Numbered from the stretch's first letter, positions 7,992 through 22,588 are shown. The stretch: 64,000 nucleotides of DNA from Haemophilus parainfluenzae (GCF_003252725.1 NZ_QEPO01000004.1:62001-126000); one strand, 5' to 3'. The notes: generated by a model not told the origin, from the sequence alone. Translations and numbers: made by a program.

Positions 7992-10574
7992 ATGAATTTA
8001 CAAGATAATTTCGAGCAGCATACGCCGATGATGCAGCAATATCTCAAGTTAAAAGCAGAAAATCCTGACATTTTGTTATTTTATCGAATGGGGGATTTTT
8101 ATGAGCTTTTTTATGATGATGCAAAAAAAGCGGCGGCGCTGTTAGATATTTCTTTAACGAAACGTGGACAATCAGCAGGTAATCCAATTCCCATGGCTGG
8201 CGTGCCTTATCATGCGGTAGAAGGTTATTTAGCAAAATTAGTGCAATTAGGTGAACCTGTAGCCATTTGTGAGCAAGTGGGTGATCCCGCCACGTCAAAA
8301 GGGCCGGTTGAACGCAAAATTGTACGAATTGTGACACCAGGTACAGTGAGTGATGAAGCCCTTTTGCCAGAACGCCAAGATAACTTAATTGTGGCGGTTT
8401 ATCAGGAAAAAGAAAAATTTGGTCTAGCCACATTAGACATGACATCTGGACGTTTTCAGCTTTGTGAACCTCATTCAAAAGAAGCCTTGCAAGCTGAATT
8501 ACAGCGTATTAATCCTGTAGAATTACTTTATTGTGAAGATTTTGCTGAAATGGCCATTATCGAACATTATAAAGGATTACGTCGTCGTCCAATTTGGGAA
8601 TTTGAACTCAGTACGGCGATTTCAGAACTTAATCGTCAATTTGGTACAAAAGATTTACGTGCATTTGATGTAGAAAAATCACCTCTTGGCTTGGCAGCAG
8701 CAGGTTGTTTATTGCAATATGCAAAAGAAACACAACGAGCTTCTCTGCCACATATTCAAAGTATTAGTGTTATTCAAAATAACGATAATATTCAATTAGA
8801 TGCCGCAACACGCCGAAATTTAGAACTCACTCAAAATCTTGCGGGTGGTACAGAAAACACACTGGCTTCGGTATTAGATAAATGTGTTACCCCAATGGGT
8901 AGCCGTTTGTTAAAACGTTGGATTCATCAGCCTATCCGTCAAACAGACATTCTATTAAAACGCCAAAAAACCATTGGTGAAATTATTGAGCAAGATTTAT
9001 ATCACGAATTGCAGCCTTATTTGCAACAAGTGGGGGATATGGAACGGATTCTTGCTCGTGTAGCACTGCGTTCTGCGCGTCCTCGAGATCTCACGCGTTT
9101 ACGTACTGCATTAGAACAAATTGAACCGATAAAATCGCTAATTCATACAAAAACATCGTCAAATTTGACCGTACTTTCCGCACAAATTGATGATTTTTCC
9201 ACGCAAATAGTGTTACTTCAAAAAGCAATTATTGAAACTCCTCCGTTATTAATTCGCGATGGTGGCGTTATTGCTGAAGGCTATAATGCAGAATTAGATG
9301 AATGGCGAACCCTTTCCGCTGGCGCAACACAATATTTAGAAAATTTAGAACAACGTGAACGAGAAAGTACTGGCATTGATACCTTAAAAATAGGCTTTAA
9401 TGCGGTGCATGGTTATTACATTCAAATTAGCCAAGGGCAAGCTCATAAAGCACCGATTCATTATGTTCGCCGTCAAACTTTAAAAAATGCCGAGCGCTAT
9501 ATTATTCCTGAATTAAAAGAATACGAAGATAAGGTTTTAAAATCAAAAGGGGCGGCGCTTGCTTTAGAAAAGCAACTTTATGATGAATTATTTGATTTAT
9601 TATTGCCACATTTAGGTAAATTGCAGTTAGCGAGCTTGGCATTATCTGAATTGGATGTGTTGGTTAATTTAGCAGAGCGAGCAGAAACCTTAAATTATGT
9701 TGCACCGCAATTTAGCGATGAAATTGGCGTAAAAATTGAAAATGGTCGTCATCCTGTGGTGGAACAAGTCTTAAAAGACCCCTTTATTGCTAACCCTGTT
9801 AATCTCAATCAGCAGCGTCATTTACTGATTATTACTGGCCCCAATATGGGCGGTAAAAGTACCTATATGCGTCAAACGGCTTTAATTACGTTAATGGCCT
9901 ATATAGGAAGTTTTGTGCCGGCTGATAGCGCGATTATCGGGCAAATTGATCGTATTTTTACTCGAATTGGTGCCTCTGATGATTTAGCCTCGGGTCGTTC
10001 TACATTTATGGTAGAAATGACCGAAATGGCCAATATTCTTCATCAAGCCACTTCACAAAGTTTAGTTCTGATTGATGAAATTGGACGAGGGACGTCTACT
10101 TATGATGGGCTTTCTTTAGCTTGGGCTTGTGCTGAATGGTTGGCGAAGAAAATTCGTTCACTTACGTTATTTGCGACCCATTATTTTGAACTCACCGCAC
10201 TGCCAGAACAAATTGAAGGCATTGCTAATATTCATTTAGATGCATTAGAACATAACAATACCATCGCCTTTATGCATGCGGTTCAAGACGGGGCTGCAAG
10301 TAAAAGTTATGGTCTTGCTGTTGCAGCGCTGGCAGGTGTACCTCAATCTGTCATTAAACTAGCGAAGCAAAAATTACATCAATTAGAAAAATTGTCGGCA
10401 CAAAATGGTGATCAACAAATTCAACATTTAAGAGCGTTAAATCAACATCAAGGTGAATTGGCTTTTGAAGCGGAACCAGATGCTTTACGCGAAGCCATTG
10501 AGCAGCTTGATCCAGATGAATTAAGTCCAAAACAAGCCTTAGCTTATCTGTATCAATTGAAGAAAATGCTGTAA
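7992..10574 (+). CDS. mutS: DNA mismatch repair ATPase MutS
   Basis: Recognises mismatches and small loops in new DNA and recruits MutL. 860 residues, full length. The mismatch-binding N-terminal domain carries the Phe-x-Glu wedge region in [17 protein letters not shown]. Connector, core and clamp domains follow, then the ATPase with Walker [14 protein letters not shown], the Walker B-type [14 protein letters not shown] and the switch histidine in FATHYFELT. The C-terminal region ends with a dimer or tetramer helix ([21 protein letters not shown]). The gene is convergent with glpX and shares its terminator. It looks intact, so there is no sign of a mutator genotype from this locus. Confidence 0.98.
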   Translation: MNLQDNFEQHTPMMQQYLKLKAENPDILLFYRMGDFYELFYDDAKKAAALLDISLTKRGQSAGNPIPMAGVPYHAVEGYLAKLVQLGEPVAICEQVGDPATSKGPVERKIVRIVTPGTVSDEALLPERQDNLIVAVYQEKEKFGLATLDMTSGRFQLCEPHSKEALQAELQRINPVELLYCEDFAEMAIIEHYKGLRRRPIWEFELSTAISELNRQFGTKDLRAFDVEKSPLGLAAAGCLLQYAKETQRASLPHIQSISVIQNNDNIQLDAATRRNLELTQNLAGGTENTLASVLDKCVTPMGSRLLKRWIHQPIRQTDILLKRQKTIGEIIEQDLYHELQPYLQQVGDMERILARVALRSARPRDLTRLRTALEQIEPIKSLIHTKTSSNLTVLSAQIDDFSTQIVLLQKAIIETPPLLIRDGGVIAEGYNAELDEWRTLSAGATQYLENLEQRERESTGIDTLKIGFNAVHGYYIQISQGQAHKAPIHYVRRQTLKNAERYIIPELKEYEDKVLKSKGAALALEKQLYDELFDLLLPHLGKLQLASLALSELDVLVNLAERAETLNYVAPQFSDEIGVKIENGRHPVVEQVLKDPFIANPVNLNQQRHLLIITGPNMGGKSTYMRQTALITLMAYIGSFVPADSAIIGQIDRIFTRIGASDDLASGRSTFMVEMTEMANILHQATSQSLVLIDEIGRGTSTYDGLSLAWACAEWLAKKIRSLTLFATHYFELTALPEQIEGIANIHLDALEHNNTIAFMHAVQDGAASKSYGLAVAALAGVPQSVIKLAKQKLHQLEKLSAQNGDQQIQHLRALNQHQGELAFEAEPDALREAIEQLDPDELSPKQALAYLYQLKKML

Positions 10575-10580
10575 GAAATA

Positions 10581-10625
10581 AAAAGAGCGGTCAAAAAATT
10601 CGTTGTTTTTTATGACCGCTCTTTT
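10581..10625. terminator. Bidirectional terminator between mutS and glpX
   Basis: A 13-bp perfect stem, AAAAGAGCGGTCA with TGACCGCTCTTTT, flanked by A- and T-runs, so it works in both directions. The arms contain the GCGGTCA part of an uptake signal but not the full 9-mer. Confidence 0.9.
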
Positions 10626-10632
10626 ATTTTCA

Positions 10633-11646
10633 CTAATTTCTTAAAATTTCATAGATTTCAGAATCTTTTCTATCAAGATAATGGATGGATTGAATTTTAC
10701 GGATAGTGCGTGATTTACCACGGATTAATAAGGTTTCAGTGGTAGCTAAGTTGCCACGACGAGAAATCCCTTTGAGTAATTCACCGTGCGTAATTCCCGT
10801 TGCGGCAAAAACAAGGTTATCATCACGCACTAAATCTTCTAATTTTAAGACTTCATTGACCTTCACACCTAAGGCTTCACAACGTTGAACTTCTTCAGCG
10901 GCAATTTTACGATTTTCTTCCGTATCGCCTTTCACTTTATTGCGTGGAATAAGACGAGCTTGCATATCTCCACCTAATGCTCGAATTGCAGCGGCGGCTG
11001 CCACACCTTCAGGTGCACCGCCAATGCCATAAACCATATCCACTTCAGCATCAGGTAAGCAACATAAAACCGAAGCCGCCACATCACCATCCGGAATAGC
11101 CATCACGCGAATACCAAGATTATGCATTTGTTTAATCACTTCATCATGACGTGGTTTAGCGAGCACCATCACGGTTAAATCCGATAAGGATTTACCTAAA
11201 CGAGAAGCCACACGGCGAAGGTTTTGTTCAATCGGTAAACTTAAATCGATCATGCCTTTCACTTCAGGGCCGACGACCAATTTTTCCATATACATATCGG
11301 GTGCTTTTAAGAAGGTACGTTTACCACCAGCTGCCAACACAGAAATGGCATTTGATTGACCCATTGCAGTCATTCTTGTGCCATCAATCGGATCAACCGC
11401 AATAGAAACGAGCTCACCATTACCTGAGCCCACTTTTTCGCCAATATAAAGCATTGGTGCTTCGTCAATTTCTCCTTCACCAATCACAATTTCACCGTCC
11501 ATATGGATTAAATTCAGCATATAACGCATGGCTTTGACCGCCGCCTCATCTGCCGCATTTTTATTACCACGTCCAAGCCAAGTATAAGCCGCTAATGCAG
11601 CTGCTTCAGTTACTCTTGAAAATTCAATAGCTAATGCACGATTCAT
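10633..11646 (-). CDS. glpX: Fructose-1,6-bisphosphatase class II
   Basis: Hydrolyses fructose 1,6-bisphosphate to fructose 6-phosphate for gluconeogenesis; metal dependent. 337 residues from the start chosen here. The metal and substrate loop DPIDGTRM, the stretches VIGEGEIDEAPMLYIG and YGIGGAPEGVAAAAAIRALGG, and the C-terminal ATTETLLIRGKSRTIR are family hallmarks. The open frame extends six codons further upstream to 11664, but Met at 11646 aligns with E. coli GlpX and has GGGAGAG at the right distance. It is divergent from zapB, as in related species, and convergent with mutS. Confidence 0.95.
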   Translation of the reverse strand: MNRALAIEFSRVTEAAALAAYTWLGRGNKNAADEAAVKAMRYMLNLIHMDGEIVIGEGEIDEAPMLYIGEKVGSGNGELVSIAVDPIDGTRMTAMGQSNAISVLAAGGKRTFLKAPDMYMEKLVVGPEVKGMIDLSLPIEQNLRRVASRLGKSLSDLTVMVLAKPRHDEVIKQMHNLGIRVMAIPDGDVAASVLCCLPDAEVDMVYGIGGAPEGVAAAAAIRALGGDMQARLIPRNKVKGDTEENRKIAAEEVQRCEALGVKVNEVLKLEDLVRDDNLVFAATGITHGELLKGISRRGNLATTETLLIRGKSRTIRKIQSIHYLDRKDSEIYEILRN

Positions 11647-11789
11647 TTTTCTCTCCCAATGCAAAAAGTCTCGCTATTTTATCACTAAGCAAACGTTTGC
11701 ATAATAAATTTTGACAAGAGGCTTTTAAAAATAGGATTAAGTGGGTAGAATAAAGCCGTTTCGGACTTATTTTAAAAAAGGAAATCACT

Positions 11790-12008
11790 ATGTCTTTAGA
11801 AATTTTAGATCAGCTTGAAGAAAAAATTAGACAAGCAGTAGAAACCATTCAATTACTTCAACTTGAAGTAGAAGAGTTAAAAGAACAAAAAAATCAATCT
11901 CAACAAGCGGTAGAAGCGTTGCAACATGAAAACGAGCAACTTAGAAATGAACACCGCAACTGGCAAGAACACATTCGTTCATTGTTAGGTAAATTCGACA
12001 ACGTATAA
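11790..12008 (+). CDS. zapB: Cell division protein ZapB
   Basis: A 72-residue coiled-coil protein that joins the division ring through ZapA and stabilises the Z-ring. Nearly the whole chain is heptad-patterned and rich in Leu, Glu and Gln (ILDQLEEKIRQAVETIQLLQ, then LRNEHRNWQEHIRSLLGKF), which matches the ZapB family in sequence and length. There is a good AAAGGA ribosome site. It is divergent from glpX and is followed by its own terminator, so it is a single-gene unit next to mioC and oriC. Confidence 0.93.
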   Translation: MSLEILDQLEEKIRQAVETIQLLQLEVEELKEQKNQSQQAVEALQHENEQLRNEHRNWQEHIRSLLGKFDNV

Positions 12009-12015
12009 TGACTAT

Positions 12016-12044
12016 AAAGGCTTAGAAAATCTAAGCCTTTTTTC
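12016..12044 (+). terminator. Intrinsic terminator of zapB
   Basis: AAAGGCTTAGA, loop AAA, TCTAAGCCTTT and a T-run, eight bases after the zapB stop codon. Confidence 0.9.
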
Positions 12045-12059
12045 TTATTAGGAAACAAT

Positions 12060-12497
12060 ATGAATATTTGCGTGATTTCAGGCAGCACATTAGGTAGCGC
12101 TGAATATGTGGCGGAGCATTTAGAAGATGTGTTAAAAAAACAAGATTTTTCTACCGCACTTTTCCACGGACCAGAACTTGATGATGTGATTGATGAAAAT
12201 ATTTGGTTGATTGTCACTTCAACACATGGTGCAGGTGAATTGCCTGATAATTTGAAACCACTCTTTGAACAAATTGCAGCATCAGATAAAGATTTATCTT
12301 CTCTCCGCTTTGCCGTTGTAGGCTTAGGCAATTCAGATTACGATACATTCTGTCATGCCGTGAATAAAGTTGAAACACAATTAAATGAAAAAAGTGCGGT
12401 CAAAATTTGCGACAGTTTAAAAATCGATGTCTTACATGTTGATGATCAAGAACAATTTGCGGAAGATTGGCTACCACAATTTATAAATGCACTTTAG
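12060..12497 (+). CDS. mioC: Flavodoxin-like FMN-binding protein MioC
   Basis: 145-residue short-chain flavodoxin, the family member encoded beside oriC in enterobacteria; in E. coli it supports biotin synthase activity in vitro. The FMN phosphate loop is [15 protein letters not shown], with flavin-contact loops [11 protein letters not shown] and [14 protein letters not shown]. An in-frame uptake signal encodes the SAV of EKSAVKICD. Here it is transcribed toward oriC and ends in a terminator before the DnaA boxes. In E. coli, mioC transcription entering oriC is a known influence on initiation; the terminator here would limit that. Confidence 0.93.
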   Translation: MNICVISGSTLGSAEYVAEHLEDVLKKQDFSTALFHGPELDDVIDENIWLIVTSTHGAGELPDNLKPLFEQIAASDKDLSSLRFAVVGLGNSDYDTFCHAVNKVETQLNEKSAVKICDSLKIDVLHVDDQEQFAEDWLPQFINAL

Positions 12498-12504
12498 TCA
12501 TAAT

Positions 12505-12534
12505 AAAGCGATAATTTGAGTTATCGCTTTTTCT
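12505..12534 (+). terminator. Intrinsic terminator of mioC, bordering oriC
   Basis: AAAGCGATAA, loop TTTGAG, TTATCGCTTT, then TTCTTT. A 10-bp perfect stem placed between mioC and the first DnaA box. Confidence 0.85.
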
Positions 12535-12539
12535 TTATC

Positions 12540-12925
12540 CATTATCAAAAAAAACACCTGTGGATAACTTTAATAAAACCTGTCAAAAACTTGTTCTTTT
12601 CCACTGAGTAAATATGATGATTGTTTTATCTGTGGATAAAATTGAAGGTTATCCACAAGAAAACACCTCCAAACAGACGACATTTCAACACAGTCTAAAA
12701 TGATCTAACTTCTTCATTTAAAAAAGGAAAAGGATCTTATTCACAAGGTAAAAGGATCCTAATAGTAACAATAATAAGATCTTTATATATAAATAGATCT
12801 TATCTTTATTACCTCTCACTCTTATCTCATCACTGATTGAATTCTTGCTTTCAAGCACACGTAATTTTCAGTAGAATAGCGCCTATTTTTAGATCGAAGA
12901 TCAAATTGAATACGAAGAGAGAGAT
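12540..12925. other. oriC: Chromosomal replication origin oriC
   Basis: This 428-base stretch without genes lies between mioC and mnmG, the same neighbours as E. coli oriC. It has three perfect DnaA boxes (TTATCCACA): 12559-12567 and 12631-12639 on the minus strand and 12649-12657 on the plus strand. A TTATTCACA variant sits at 12737-12745. Toward mnmG is an AT-rich stretch (about 12768-12815) with GATCT-led 13-mer-like repeats resembling the E. coli unwinding element (GATCTTTATATAT and GATCTTATCTTTA). Seven GATC sites (12702, 12733, 12755, 12778, 12796, 12892, 12899) fall in about 200 bases, as expected for SeqA/Dam control. Box number and spacing differ from E. coli. Further weak boxes and IHF or Fis sites were not resolved. 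Confidence 0.9.
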
Positions 12926-14815
12926 ATGTTTTACACCGAAAATTATGATGTGATCGTTGTGGGTGGCGGTCATGCCGGTACAGAAGCCGCATTGGCTCCG
13001 GCACGCATGGGATTAAAAACCCTATTATTGACACATAATGTTGATACCCTTGGACAAATGTCATGTAACCCCGCTATTGGTGGTATTGGTAAAGGCCATT
13101 TAGTGAAAGAAGTGGATGCGATGGGCGGCTTAATGGCGCATGCTGCAGATAAGGCGGGTATTCAATTTCGTACTTTAAACAGCAGTAAAGGGCCTGCTGT
13201 ACGTGCAACTCGTGCTCAAGCTGACCGCGTGTTATATCGCCAAGCCGTACGCATCGCACTTGAAAACCAACCAAATTTAGATATTTTCCAACAAGAAGTA
13301 ACCGATATTTTAATTGAGCAAGATCGCGTTTGTGGTGTGGAAACCAAAATGGGGCTTAAATTCCGTGCTAAATCGGTCATTTTAACTGCCGGTACTTTCT
13401 TAGCGGGTAAGATCCATATTGGTTTAGAACATTATGAAGGTGGCCGAGCTGGTGATCCGGCATCTGTTACACTTTCTCATCGTTTACGTGATCTGAATTT
13501 ACGTGTTGATCGTTTAAAAACGGGTACGCCACCGCGTATTGATGCACGCACGATCAATTTTGATATATTGGCTAAACAACATGGTGATGCTGTATTACCT
13601 GTATTTTCTTTTATGGGATCGATATCTGATCACCCGCAACAAATTCCTTGTTATATCACCCATACCAATGAGCAAACCCATGAAGTGATCCGTAATAACT
13701 TGGATCGCAGTCCAATGTATACCGGAGTAATTGAAGGGATTGGTCCACGTTATTGCCCATCCATTGAAGATAAAGTGATGCGTTTTGCGGATCGTAATTC
13801 ACATCAAATTTATTTGGAACCAGAAGGCTTAACCAGTAATGAAGTGTATCCAAACGGGATCTCTACTAGTTTGCCGTTTGACGTACAAATGGGCATTGTG
13901 AATTCCATGAAAGGTTTGGAAAAAGCTCGCATCATTAAACCAGGTTATGCCATTGAATACGATTATTTTGATCCACGTGATTTAAAACCAACATTAGAAA
14001 CTAAATCAATTTCAGGTTTATTCTTTGCGGGTCAAATTAACGGTACAACCGGTTATGAAGAAGCGGCGGCACAAGGCTTATTGGCGGGAATTAACGCAGG
14101 TCTTTACGTACAAGAGAAAGAGGTATGGTATCCACGTCGCGATCAATCTTATACTGGCGTATTGGTGGATGACCTTTGTACACTTGGTACCAAAGAACCA
14201 TATCGCGTATTTACTTCTCGTGCAGAATACCGTTTGTTATTACGTGAAGATAATGCGGATATTCGTTTAACGCCAATTGCCCATGAATTAGGTTTGATTG
14301 ATGAGGCTCGTTGGGCGCGCTTTAATCAAAAAATGGAAAATATTGAACAGGAACGCCAACGCTTACGCAGTATTTGGTTGCATCCACGTTCTGAATATTT
14401 AGAAGAAGCGAATAAAGTACTTGGTAGCCCGCTTGTGCGTGAAGCCAGCGGTGAAGATTTATTGCGCCGTCCAGAAATGACCTACGATATTTTAACTTCT
14501 TTAACGCCATACAAACCGGCAATGGAAGATAGAGAAGCCGTAGAACAAGTGGAAATTGCTATTAAGTATCAAGGCTATATTGAGCATCAACAAGAAGAAA
14601 TTGAGAAACAAAAACGCCACGAAAATACGGCTATTCCGGCTAACTTTGATTACAGCAAAGTGTCTGGTTTATCTAATGAAGTACGTGCGAAGTTGGAACA
14701 GCATCGTCCAGTTTCCATTGGCCAAGCAAGCCGAATTTCAGGCGTTACTCCTGCAGCAATTTCAATTATTCTGGTGAATTTGAAAAAACAAGGTATGCTA
14801 AAACGTGGGGAGTAA
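12926..14815 (+). CDS. mnmG: tRNA uridine 5-carboxymethylaminomethyl modification enzyme MnmG (GidA)
   Basis: FAD-binding subunit of the MnmE-MnmG complex that installs cmnm5 at the wobble uridine of several tRNAs. 629 residues, full length. The dinucleotide motif is [12 protein letters not shown], followed by [19 protein letters not shown], which holds one of the functional cysteines; a second lies in [10 protein letters not shown]. The C-terminal helical domain ends in [21 protein letters not shown], the MnmE-contacting part. It is the first gene to the right of oriC and is transcribed away from it. Its 3' end has a USS-built terminator, so rsmG has its own transcription start. Confidence 0.97.
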   Translation: MFYTENYDVIVVGGGHAGTEAALAPARMGLKTLLLTHNVDTLGQMSCNPAIGGIGKGHLVKEVDAMGGLMAHAADKAGIQFRTLNSSKGPAVRATRAQADRVLYRQAVRIALENQPNLDIFQQEVTDILIEQDRVCGVETKMGLKFRAKSVILTAGTFLAGKIHIGLEHYEGGRAGDPASVTLSHRLRDLNLRVDRLKTGTPPRIDARTINFDILAKQHGDAVLPVFSFMGSISDHPQQIPCYITHTNEQTHEVIRNNLDRSPMYTGVIEGIGPRYCPSIEDKVMRFADRNSHQIYLEPEGLTSNEVYPNGISTSLPFDVQMGIVNSMKGLEKARIIKPGYAIEYDYFDPRDLKPTLETKSISGLFFAGQINGTTGYEEAAAQGLLAGINAGLYVQEKEVWYPRRDQSYTGVLVDDLCTLGTKEPYRVFTSRAEYRLLLREDNADIRLTPIAHELGLIDEARWARFNQKMENIEQERQRLRSIWLHPRSEYLEEANKVLGSPLVREASGEDLLRRPEMTYDILTSLTPYKPAMEDREAVEQVEIAIKYQGYIEHQQEEIEKQKRHENTAIPANFDYSKVSGLSNEVRAKLEQHRPVSIGQASRISGVTPAAISIILVNLKKQGMLKRGE

Positions 14816-14835
14816 ACTTCTCAGGTATTGAAAGC

Positions 14836-14866
14836 AAAAGTGCGGTGAATTTTCATCGCACTTTTT
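14836..14866 (+). terminator. USS-based terminator of mnmG
   Basis: AAAAGTGCGGTGA pairs with TCATCGCACTTTTTT around a 4-base loop, with one G-T wobble. The left arm is an exact uptake signal and the right arm a one-base variant. Confidence 0.85.
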
Positions 14867-14985
14867 TATATTACAAATTAAAAAGATGTAATTAGTGGGC
14901 TAAATTTTTGCTGAAATAAAAACACTAAGGATTTTAACCGCACTTTCAAGTAGAATGACGACAAACAGACAAGATAGATAGAAAA

Positions 14986-15597
14986 ATGAAAGCAAAACTC
15001 GAAAATTTACTGGCTCAAGCAGAAATTCAATTAACCGATCTACAAAAAGATCAGCTGATTCAGTTGGTACAATTACTCCATAAATGGAACAAGGCTTATA
15101 ATTTAACCTCTGTACGTGACCCACAAGAAATGTTAGTAAAACATATCTTGGATAGTATTGTTGTTAGCCCTTATTTACAAGGGGATCGTTTTATTGATGT
15201 AGGAACAGGCCCAGGCTTACCAGGACTGCCTTTGGCAATTATTAACCCCACTAAGCAATTTGTCTTGTTAGATAGCTTAGGCAAGCGCATTAGCTTCATT
15301 CGAAATGCAGTACGTGAGTTAGGACTAACAAATGTAGAACCTGTTCTTAGCCGCGTTGAGGAATACCAACCTGAACAAAAATTCGACGGTGTATTAAGTC
15401 GTGCATTTGCTTCGTTAAAAGATATGACAGATTGGTGTCATCATTTGCCAAAACAGGATGGATATTTTTATGCTTTAAAAGGTATTTATCACGAAGATGA
15501 AGTTCAAGAATTAGACAAAAAATTCGAAGTAAAAGACGTGATAACTTTGCATGTACCAGAGCTTATAGGTGAGCGACATTTAATCGTTTTACGATAA
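14986..15597 (+). CDS. rsmG: 16S rRNA (guanine-527-N7)-methyltransferase RsmG (GidB)
   Basis: Methylates N7 of G527 in 16S rRNA using S-adenosylmethionine. 203 residues. The SAM-binding motif is [17 protein letters not shown], preceded by the family stretch [12 protein letters not shown] and followed by [10 protein letters not shown]. It lies between mnmG and the atp operon, the ancestral gid-atp order of the origin region. An uptake signal in reverse orientation lies about 45 bases upstream, near the probable promoter. Confidence 0.95.
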   Translation: MKAKLENLLAQAEIQLTDLQKDQLIQLVQLLHKWNKAYNLTSVRDPQEMLVKHILDSIVVSPYLQGDRFIDVGTGPGLPGLPLAIINPTKQFVLLDSLGKRISFIRNAVRELGLTNVEPVLSRVEEYQPEQKFDGVLSRAFASLKDMTDWCHHLPKQDGYFYALKGIYHEDEVQELDKKFEVKDVITLHVPELIGERHLIVLR

Positions 15598-15676
15598 AAC
15601 ACACTTTTTTTATGACTATTTTGTTAATTATTTTTTAAAAGTGTGATTTGTTTAACATTTTTTAGTGGTTTAAAAG

Positions 15677-15704
15677 TTGAAACTCTTTGTAGCACGGGTA
15701 TAAT
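15677..15704 (+). promoter_or_regulatory. Promoter of the ATP synthase operon
   Basis: TTGAAA (-35), a 16-base spacer and a perfect TATAAT (-10), ending 32 bases before the atpI start. It is the clearest sigma-70 promoter between rsmG and the atp genes. Confidence 0.75.
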
Positions 15705-15736
15705 TAGGTAGTTTTTGTATTTTAAAAAATAAGATA

Positions 15737-16111
15737 ATGTCTAAGGTTTTAACGCAGGCCAAAAATCGATATCAAAAAGCGATGATCATTGAATCAGTTT
15801 GTCTTGTTGTTTTTGGTTTGTTAGTTGCGCTTTGGCAAGGTGAAAGTGCGGTAGATTTTAGTTTAGGATTTATCTGTGCTTTTGTGCCATTTTGTGCTTT
15901 TGCTTATATTGTTTTTTTTCGCAAACAAGATTTCTCAACAAAATTAACGGCATTTTATCGTGGTGAAGCATTGAAATTTATGCTGACGATTGTGCTTGTG
16001 GGTGTGTCCTTTAAATGGCTTGCTATCTCACATTTTATTTTGTTTTTTGTTGGTTTTTTTACAGCATTAGCGTTGAATAATATTATTCCGTTTTTGTTAA
16101 ATAGATCTTAA
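15737..16111 (+). CDS. atpI: ATP synthase accessory protein I
   Basis: 124-residue inner-membrane protein with four hydrophobic segments, first gene of the atp operon. AtpI helps assemble the c-ring or supply ions and is less conserved than the enzyme subunits. The basic N-terminus (LTQAKNRYQKAMI) and position fix the assignment more than the sequence does. An in-frame uptake signal encodes the SAV of GESAVDFS. The ribosome site is poor (TAAGATA), consistent with low expression relative to the downstream subunits. Confidence 0.88.
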   Translation: MSKVLTQAKNRYQKAMIIESVCLVVFGLLVALWQGESAVDFSLGFICAFVPFCAFAYIVFFRKQDFSTKLTAFYRGEALKFMLTIVLVGVSFKWLAISHFILFFVGFFTALALNNIIPFLLNRS

Positions 16112-17231
<1,120 letters not shown>

Positions 17232-17280
17232 TCACCTTATTTGCTTATCAACGTAAAACAAGCATAGTAAGGAGGACGTT

Positions 17281-17751
17281 GTGAATTTAAATGCAACATT
17301 GATTGGTCAACTTATTGCGTTCGCACTTTTCGTGTGGTTCTGCATGAAGTTTGTTTGGCCACCAATTATTAATGCGATTGAAACACGTCAAAGCCAAATT
17401 GCGAACGCGTTAGCGTCAGCTGAAGCAGCGAAAAAAGAGCAAGCAGATACTAAAAATCTTGTGGAACAAGAACTTCTATCTGCCAAAGTACAAGCTCAAG
17501 AAATTTTAGATGCTGCGAATAAACGTCGCAATGAAGTGTTAGACGAAGTGAAGGCAGAAGCCGAAGAACTGAAAGCAAAAATTATTGCTCAAGGTTATGC
17601 TGAAGTAGAAGCAGAACGTAAACGTGTTCAAGAAGAATTACGTGTTAAAGTAGCTTCATTAGCAGTGGCTGGTGCTGAGAAAATTGTGGGTCGTTCTATT
17701 GATGAAGCGGCAAACAATGACATTATTGATAAATTAGTTGCAGAGTTATAA
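17281..17751 (+). CDS. atpF: ATP synthase F0 subunit b
   Basis: 156-residue stator subunit: one N-terminal membrane helix (about 6-26) and a long Glu/Ala/Lys-rich coiled coil that contacts subunit delta. It starts with GTG, with an almost perfect AAGGAGGA ribosome site 5 bases before it, and the product begins [10 protein letters not shown] as in relatives. The length equals that of the E. coli subunit. It lies between atpE and atpH in the usual order. Confidence 0.97.
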   Translation: MNLNATLIGQLIAFALFVWFCMKFVWPPIINAIETRQSQIANALASAEAAKKEQADTKNLVEQELLSAKVQAQEILDAANKRRNEVLDEVKAEAEELKAKIIAQGYAEVEAERKRVQEELRVKVASLAVAGAEKIVGRSIDEAANNDIIDKLVAEL

Positions 17752-17763
17752 GAGGCTTAGCTT

Positions 17764-18297
17764 ATGTCAGAATTAACTACAATAGCTCGCCCTTATGCAA
17801 AAGCTGCATTCGACTTTGCCATTGAACAAAGTGCGGTTGAAAAATGGACTGAAATGTTAGGTTTTGCTGCAGCCGTAGCTGAAGATGAAACGGTAAAAGC
17901 TTACTTAAGTAGTTCTCTTTCTGCACAGAAATTAGCTGATACAGTAATTTCTATTTGTGGCGAACAATTGGATCAATATGGGCAAAATCTTATTCGGTTA
18001 ATGGCTGAAAATAAGCGTTTGAGTGCGATTCCTACCGTGTTTGAAGAATTTAAACATTATGTGGAAGAACATCAAGCTATTGCAGAAGTTGAAGTAACTT
18101 CAGCACAACCATTGAATGCAACACAAATCGAAAAAATTGCAGCTGCAATGGAAAAAAGATTAGCTCGCAAAGTGAAATTAAATTGCAATGTAGATAGCTC
18201 ACTGATTGCCGGTGTAGTGATTCGTACAGAAGATTTTGTGATTGATGGAAGTAGTCGTGGACAACTTGCTCGTCTCGCAAATGAGTTGCAATTATAA
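17764..18297 (+). CDS. atpH: ATP synthase F1 subunit delta
   Basis: 177-residue peripheral stator subunit linking the alpha3beta3 head to subunit b. The N-terminal helical bundle begins [17 protein letters not shown]. The C-terminal stretch [20 protein letters not shown] is the family signature. An uptake signal in frame encodes the SAV of EQSAVEKW. It starts 12 bases after atpF. Confidence 0.97.
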   Translation: MSELTTIARPYAKAAFDFAIEQSAVEKWTEMLGFAAAVAEDETVKAYLSSSLSAQKLADTVISICGEQLDQYGQNLIRLMAENKRLSAIPTVFEEFKHYVEEHQAIAEVEVTSAQPLNATQIEKIAAAMEKRLARKVKLNCNVDSSLIAGVVIRTEDFVIDGSSRGQLARLANELQL

Positions 18298-18309
18298 GAG
18301 GAATACAAG

Positions 18310-19851
18310 ATGCAACTAAATTCAACTGAAATTAGTGAATTGATTAAAAAACGCATCGCTCAATTTGACGTGGTGAGCGAAGCCCGTAATACAGGGACTA
18401 TTGTTTCTGTAAGTGACGGGATTATTCGTATTCATGGCTTAAGCGATGTGATGCAAGGCGAAATGATCGCCTTACCAGGCAACCGTTACGCAATGGCACT
18501 TAACCTTGAACGTGATTCTGTTGGTGCGGTAGTAATGGGCCCTTACGCAGATTTAGCTGAAGGTATGGAAGTACAATGTACTGGCCGTATTCTTGAAGTA
18601 CCAGTTGGTCGTGGTTTATTAGGTCGTGTGGTAAATACACTTGGTCAACCAATCGATGGTAAAGGTGAAATTGAAAACGATGGTTTCTCTCCTGTTGAAG
18701 TGATTGCACCAGGTGTTATCGATCGTAAATCTGTTGATCAGCCTGTACAAACCGGTTATAAAGCGGTTGACTCCATGGTTCCAATCGGTCGTGGTCAACG
18801 TGAGTTAATCATCGGTGACCGTCAAACGGGTAAAACAGCATTAGCAATCGACGCAATTATTAACCAACGTGATTCAGGTATTAAATGTATCTATGTCGCG
18901 ATCGGTCAAAAAGCGTCGACTATTGCAAACGTCGTACGTAAATTAGAAGAGCACGGTGCACTTGAAAACACTATCGTTGTTGCGGCATCTGCATCTGAAT
19001 CAGCTGCTTTACAATATTTAGCACCTTATGCTGGTTGTGCAATGGGTGAATATTTCCGTGATCGCGGTGAAGATGCGTTAATCGTTTACGATGACTTATC
19101 AAAACAAGCCGTTGCTTATCGTCAAATTTCATTATTATTACGTCGTCCACCAGGTCGTGAAGCCTATCCAGGTGACGTATTCTATCTACACTCACGTTTA
19201 CTTGAACGTGCAGCACGTGTAAATGAAGAATACGTAGAAAAATTCACTCAAGGTGCAGTAAAAGGAAAAACTGGTTCTTTAACCGCTCTTCCAATTATTG
19301 AAACTCAAGCAGGTGATGTTTCAGCATTCGTTCCAACGAACGTAATTTCGATTACCGATGGTCAGATTTTCTTAGAATCTAACTTATTTAACTCTGGTAT
19401 TCGTCCAGCGGTAAACCCTGGTATTTCGGTATCTCGTGTGGGTGGTTCTGCACAAACTAAAGTAGTGAAAAAATTAGCTGGTGGTATCCGTACTGCATTA
19501 GCTCAATATCGTGAATTAGCGGCGTTTGCTCAGTTCGCATCTGACCTTGATGATGCTACCCGCAAACAACTTTCTCACGGTGAAAAAGTCACTGAATTAT
19601 TGAAACAAAAACAATATGTACCGCTTAGCGTAGCAGAGCAATCTGTGTTGCTTTTCGCGGTTGAGTTTGGCTATTTAGAAGATGTGGAATTGCAAAAAAT
19701 TGCAAGTTTTGAAGCCGCACTTTTAGATTACGCTCGCCGTAACCACAGCGAGTTTATGGCTGAATTGACCAAAACCGGTAATTACAATGATGAAGTTAAA
19801 GCATCATTGAAAGCGATTTTGGATAACTTTAAAGCCAACAGCGCGTGGTAA
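18310..19851 (+). CDS. atpA: ATP synthase F1 subunit alpha
   Basis: 513-residue non-catalytic nucleotide-binding subunit of the head. The P-loop is [10 protein letters not shown]. The [11 protein letters not shown] stretch holds the arginine finger that completes the catalytic site on the beta subunit. Length is the same as in E. coli. It follows atpH by 12 bases with an AGAGGA ribosome site. Confidence 0.98.
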   Translation: MQLNSTEISELIKKRIAQFDVVSEARNTGTIVSVSDGIIRIHGLSDVMQGEMIALPGNRYAMALNLERDSVGAVVMGPYADLAEGMEVQCTGRILEVPVGRGLLGRVVNTLGQPIDGKGEIENDGFSPVEVIAPGVIDRKSVDQPVQTGYKAVDSMVPIGRGQRELIIGDRQTGKTALAIDAIINQRDSGIKCIYVAIGQKASTIANVVRKLEEHGALENTIVVAASASESAALQYLAPYAGCAMGEYFRDRGEDALIVYDDLSKQAVAYRQISLLLRRPPGREAYPGDVFYLHSRLLERAARVNEEYVEKFTQGAVKGKTGSLTALPIIETQAGDVSAFVPTNVISITDGQIFLESNLFNSGIRPAVNPGISVSRVGGSAQTKVVKKLAGGIRTALAQYRELAAFAQFASDLDDATRKQLSHGEKVTELLKQKQYVPLSVAEQSVLLFAVEFGYLEDVELQKIASFEAALLDYARRNHSEFMAELTKTGNYNDEVKASLKAILDNFKANSAW

Positions 19852-19869
19852 AAGTAACGGAGAAATAAG

Positions 19870-22129
<2,260 letters not shown>

Positions 22130-22159
22130 TCACTTCAAGTCATTTGAAGGAGAACAAAA

Positions 22160-22588
22160 ATGGCGACATTTAACCTAATAATAGTCAGCGCAGAGCGAAA
22201 AATCTTTGAAGGTGCTGTTAAACAAATCCAAGCAACAGGTGTGGAAGGTGAACTTGGTATTTTACCAAACCACACCCCTTTGATGACGGCGATTAAGCCA
22301 GGGATTGTTAAATTCACCCTTGAAGATGGCAATGAAGAAGTTATCTATGTTTCAGGCGGCTTCTTAGAAGTTCAACCTAAAGTAGTAACGGTACTTGCCG
22401 ATGTTGCAATTCGCGGTAGCGAGTTAGATGCAGATCGTATTCGTGAAGCAAAACGTAAAGCGGAAGAAAATATTGTGAATCACGCAGTTGATGTGGATCA
22501 TGATTTACTTGTAGCTAAACTTTCTAAAGAGTTAGCGAAACTTCGTGCTTACGAACTTACTGAAAAACTCGTTAAATCAAAACGATAA
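22160..22588 (+). CDS. atpC: ATP synthase F1 subunit epsilon
   Basis: 142-residue central-stalk subunit and inhibitor of ATP hydrolysis. The N-terminal beta-sandwich shows [22 protein letters not shown], and a two-helix C-terminal domain follows ([16 protein letters not shown] onward). Last gene of the atp operon, followed directly by a strong terminator. Confidence 0.97.
   Translation: MATFNLIIVSAERKIFEGAVKQIQATGVEGELGILPNHTPLMTAIKPGIVKFTLEDGNEEVIYVSGGFLEVQPKVVTVLADVAIRGSELDADRIREAKRKAEENIVNHAVDVDHDLLVAKLSKELAKLRAYELTEKLVKSKR

Noticed and set aside
8044-8478. 144-codon minus-strand open frame inside the 5' part of mutS
   Set aside because: It lies wholly within the strongly supported mutS coding sequence and has no recognisable domain or ribosome site.
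11900-12331. 143-codon minus-strand open frame across zapB and mioC
   Set aside because: It spans two well-supported genes and the zapB terminator; Ser/Cys-rich composition is typical of a shadow frame.
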